DNA from: an uncultured Planctomycetaceae bacterium
Lineage (GTDB): Bacteria > Planctomycetota > Planctomycetia > Pirellulales > UBA1268
Assembly: GCA_937926325.1 (NCBI GenBank)
Contig: CALAZQ010000181.1
Coordinates: 1 to 6,663, forward strand
Length of the DNA stretch: 6,663 nt
Direction: 5' to 3'
Shown: piece after piece, positions 4,914 through 6,663 of the stretch
Layout of the letters: each line of letters starts with the position of its first letter
Numbering within the stretch: the stretch's first letter is position 1
Position numbers and translations under genes: made by a program
The notes under the pieces: model-generated
Databases searched by the model: none
Seen by the model: the letters and a program-made list of their open reading frames with translations, nothing else
What the model was told of the DNA's origin: nothing

Positions 4914-6446
4914 ATGTCAGAATTTTGCAAGCAAATGAATCCGGTGGCCCGAGGCTGCCGGAGGTGTTTTTCATTGGCGGCGGCACTGCTCACCGTGGCG
5001 GCGGTTGGCGTCGTGCTGCCGGCACCGGCACTTGCTGCCGATCCGGCACCAGGCGACCCCGTAGCGGCTGCCAACGCCCTGTCGCAGGCCTTCCGCAACG
5101 CCGCCGGCAAGGCCACTCCCAGTGTGGTGGTGGTCCGCAGCGAAACCAGGGCCCGGAACGTCACCGCAAACGGCAACGGCCGGGGCCGGATGGACAACCC
5201 GTTTCGCGGCACCCCGTTTGAAGACTTCTTCCGCGACGGCATGCCCGAGGGGTTCGGCGGTCCCAACGGCCGCATGCCGCCCCGGTCGGGCATCGGCTCC
5301 GGCGTCATCGTCGATGCTGCCGGCATCGTGCTGACCAATAACCATGTCGTCGAAGGGGCTGATGAGGTGACGGTCGAACTGACCGACGGCCGCGAGTTCA
5401 AGGCGGCCGATATCAAGACCGACCCCGACAGCGACATCGCGGTGATCCGGCTGGCCGACGCCGACGGCCTGCCGACAGCGGCGCTCGGCAACTCTGATGA
5501 ACTGGAGATCGGTGACTGGGTGATCGCCATCGGCAATCCCTTTGAACTGGAGACGACGGTCAGTGCCGGCATCATCTCGGCCAAGGGCCGCGAGCTCGGC
5601 CGAATTCGCCGGGCCAAGTTCCTGCAGACTGACGCAGCAATCAATCCGGGCAACTCCGGTGGTCCACTCGTCAATCTGGCCGGCGAGGTGATCGGCATCA
5701 ATACGGCGATCGCCTCCAACAGCGGCGCCTACCAGGGCATTGGCTTTGCCATCCCGATCAACCAGGCTCGCTGGGTGAGCGAACAGCTCATCGCCCGCGG
5801 CAGTGTTGAGCGAGGCTATCTCGGTGTGTCGATCGCACCACTGTCGGCCGACATGGCGACCAAGCTCGGCGCCCCGGGCCGCAAGGGCGTGCTCGTCACC
5901 GAGGTGATGCCCGGCACGCCCGCCAAGGAGGCAGGCATGCAGGACCTTGACGTCGTCGTCTCGTTCGACGGCAAGCCGGTCGATAGCCCGCGGACCCTGC
6001 AAGAGGTGGTCGAGCGGTCGGCCATCGGCAGGCAGCACGACGTGGTGGTCCTGCGGGACGGCCGCGAGGTATCGGTGAAGGTCGAGGTGAAGACGCTGCC
6101 GGAGCGGTTCGGGCAGCGGCAGCAGGGGCGGCGGATTGCTCCCGGTGGTGAAGAGACCTTCTATTCCAAGGCCTTTGGGCTCGAGGTTCGCGACAAGGGC
6201 TCGGTCGCCCAGGATGCCTATGAAGGTTTCGAGGGTGTGCTGGTGGACCGGGTCGATCCCGACGGTCTGGCCGCCGAGGTCGGGCTGGGCCCGGGCGTGC
6301 TGATCCGCAAGGTCGGCAAGACCCCGGTCAGCTCGATTGATGAGTTTGCCGAGGCGATCGAGCAGGAGACCCCCGAAGCCGGTGTGGTGTTGCAAATCCG
6401 CACGCCCCGCGGCAACGCCGTGATTCTCTTGAAAAAGGAAGTCTGA
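4914..6446 (+). CDS. Do/DegP/HtrA-type periplasmic serine protease with two PDZ domains
   Basis: This 510-residue protein is an envelope protease/chaperone that degrades or holds misfolded exported proteins. Seen: a signal peptide with basic n-region (RGCRRC), hydrophobic core SLAAALLTVAAVGVVLP and cleavage-like ALA-AD at about 41. The trypsin-like domain (about 65-290) contains a proline/glycine/phenylalanine-rich insertion at 95-125 resembling the LA loop of DegP/MucD proteins. The catalytic triad is complete: H144 in TNNHVV, D174 in DSDIAVI and S248 in GNSGGPL. PDZ1 spans about 300-392, with the GYLGVSI carboxylate-binding loop (301-307) and PGTPAKEAGMQDLDVVVSFDG. PDZ2 spans about 420-508, with GVLVDRVDPDGLAAEVGLGPGVLIRKVG. 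Two PDZ domains fit the Do family, in contrast to single-PDZ DegS types. The gene is monocistronic: divergent from rnc, with a roughly 110-nt leader, a very strong ribosome binding site and a strong terminator. The exact orthology (DegP, DegQ or MucD) cannot be set from the window, so no symbol is given. Confidence 0.96.
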   Translation: MSEFCKQMNPVARGCRRCFSLAAALLTVAAVGVVLPAPALAADPAPGDPVAAANALSQAFRNAAGKATPSVVVVRSETRARNVTANGNGRGRMDNPFRGTPFEDFFRDGMPEGFGGPNGRMPPRSGIGSGVIVDAAGIVLTNNHVVEGADEVTVELTDGREFKAADIKTDPDSDIAVIRLADADGLPTAALGNSDELEIGDWVIAIGNPFELETTVSAGIISAKGRELGRIRRAKFLQTDAAINPGNSGGPLVNLAGEVIGINTAIASNSGAYQGIGFAIPINQARWVSEQLIARGSVERGYLGVSIAPLSADMATKLGAPGRKGVLVTEVMPGTPAKEAGMQDLDVVVSFDGKPVDSPRTLQEVVERSAIGRQHDVVVLRDGREVSVKVEVKTLPERFGQRQQGRRIAPGGEETFYSKAFGLEVRDKGSVAQDAYEGFEGVLVDRVDPDGLAAEVGLGPGVLIRKVGKTPVSSIDEFAEAIEQETPEAGVVLQIRTPRGNAVILLKKEV

Positions 6447-6470
6447 ACCGAAAGGCTTTCCCACCAGCTG

Positions 6471-6501
6471 AAACGGCCCCGGCCCCCGGCCGGGGCCGTT
6501 T
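6471..6501 (+). terminator. Strong hairpin terminator of the HtrA gene
   Basis: AAACGGCCCCGGCC (6471-6484) is perfectly complementary to GGCCGGGGCCGTTT (6488-6501), a 14-bp GC-rich stem with a 3-nt CCC loop, 24 bases after the stop codon. The stem ends in TTT and is followed by GCATTTTC. The A-run on the other arm means it could also work for a gene converging from the right. Confidence 0.9.
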
Positions 6502-6517
6502 GCATTTTCAAGGAAAT

Positions 6518-6537
6518 CTTCCGCTCCTGGCTTCCTG
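6518..6537 (+). repeat. 20-bp repeat, copy 1
   Basis: CTTCCGCTCCTGGCTTCCTG occurs here and, identical, at 6622-6641, 104 bp downstream. The 22 bases after each copy are also partly alike (12 matches, including a shared GGAACCG at the same offset). It lies in non-coding DNA after the terminator. Confidence 0.8.
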
Positions 6538-6570
6538 CAGAGAAAACGCACGGGAACCGACAGTCCACAA

Positions 6571-6584
6571 CAGGAAGCCGGCGG
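6571..6584 (-). repeat. Inverted partial copy of the 20-bp repeat
   Basis: CAGGAAGCC (6571-6579) is the exact complement of the last 9 bases of the repeat. The following GCGG (6581-6584) matches the complement of its CCGC. It can pair with copy 1 (loop of about 33 nt) or with copy 2, but not both at once. Confidence 0.55.
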
Positions 6585-6621
6585 ACCTGCACCACCTACA
6601 AGCGTCGTCCCTGTCCAGTCG

Positions 6622-6641
6622 CTTCCGCTCCTGGCTTCCTG
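6622..6641 (+). repeat. 20-bp repeat, copy 2
   Basis: This copy is identical over 20 bases to that at 6518-6537. The window ends 22 bases later, so whether more copies follow cannot be seen. No open reading frame with coding character covers 6502-6663. Confidence 0.8.
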
Positions 6642-6663
6642 ATGATGACGCCGGCCGGAACCG

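Noticed and set aside
4971..6551. Long open frame (526 codons) on the - strand opposite the HtrA gene
   Set aside because: It is the complement of a gene with full catalytic triad and PDZ motifs. Its translation is low-complexity His/Asp/Gly/Leu-rich with no recognisable domain, a usual by-product of high-GC codon use, and it runs through the terminator.
6518..6641. CRISPR array from the 20-bp repeats
   Set aside because: Only two copies are seen, the repeat is short, the interval of 84 bp is too long for a spacer and an inverted copy lies inside it. No cas gene is present.

Overview
The window is high-GC bacterial DNA that looks like a planctomycete chromosome (inference). The pointers are an ECF sigma factor of the short Rhodopirellula/Verrucomicrobium type, translationally coupled to a FecR-like membrane protein with a C-terminal carbohydrate-binding-like domain, plus an exported nuclease with a helix-hairpin-helix tail and sparse promoter signals. 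No transposase, integrase, phage gene, tRNA, rRNA or CRISPR array is visible.

Layout, left to right. (1) 1-1976, + strand: the 3' part of an ECF sigma factor gene (its start lies outside the window) overlaps by an ATGA junction with a FecR-domain gene. This is a sigma/cell-surface regulator pair. (2) 2094-2681, + strand: a four-helix membrane protein of the UPF0114/YqhA family, ending in a hairpin that contains its stop codon. (3) 2875-4631, - strand: rnc (RNase III) followed 53 bp downstream by a secreted SNase-like nuclease with a ComEA-like HhH DNA-binding tail. The two could be co-transcribed, although a weak terminator-like hairpin sits between them. (4) 4632-4913: a divergent control region with a TTGACA-type promoter candidate for rnc on one side and a roughly 110-nt leader for the protease on the other. 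(5) 4914-6446, + strand: a Do/DegP/HtrA-type periplasmic serine protease with two PDZ domains, closed by a 14-bp perfect terminator hairpin. (6) 6502-6663: non-coding DNA with two identical 20-bp repeats 104 bp apart and an inverted partial copy between them. The repeat region runs to the window edge.

Functionally the window combines envelope signalling (sigma factor/FecR), envelope protein quality control (HtrA), RNA processing (RNase III) and extracytoplasmic DNA degradation (nuclease-HhH). The individual genes belong to recognised families. The parts least explained by known features are the repeat cluster at the right edge, the domain combination of the FecR-like protein, and the nuclease fusion. 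No convincing new multi-gene system is visible.
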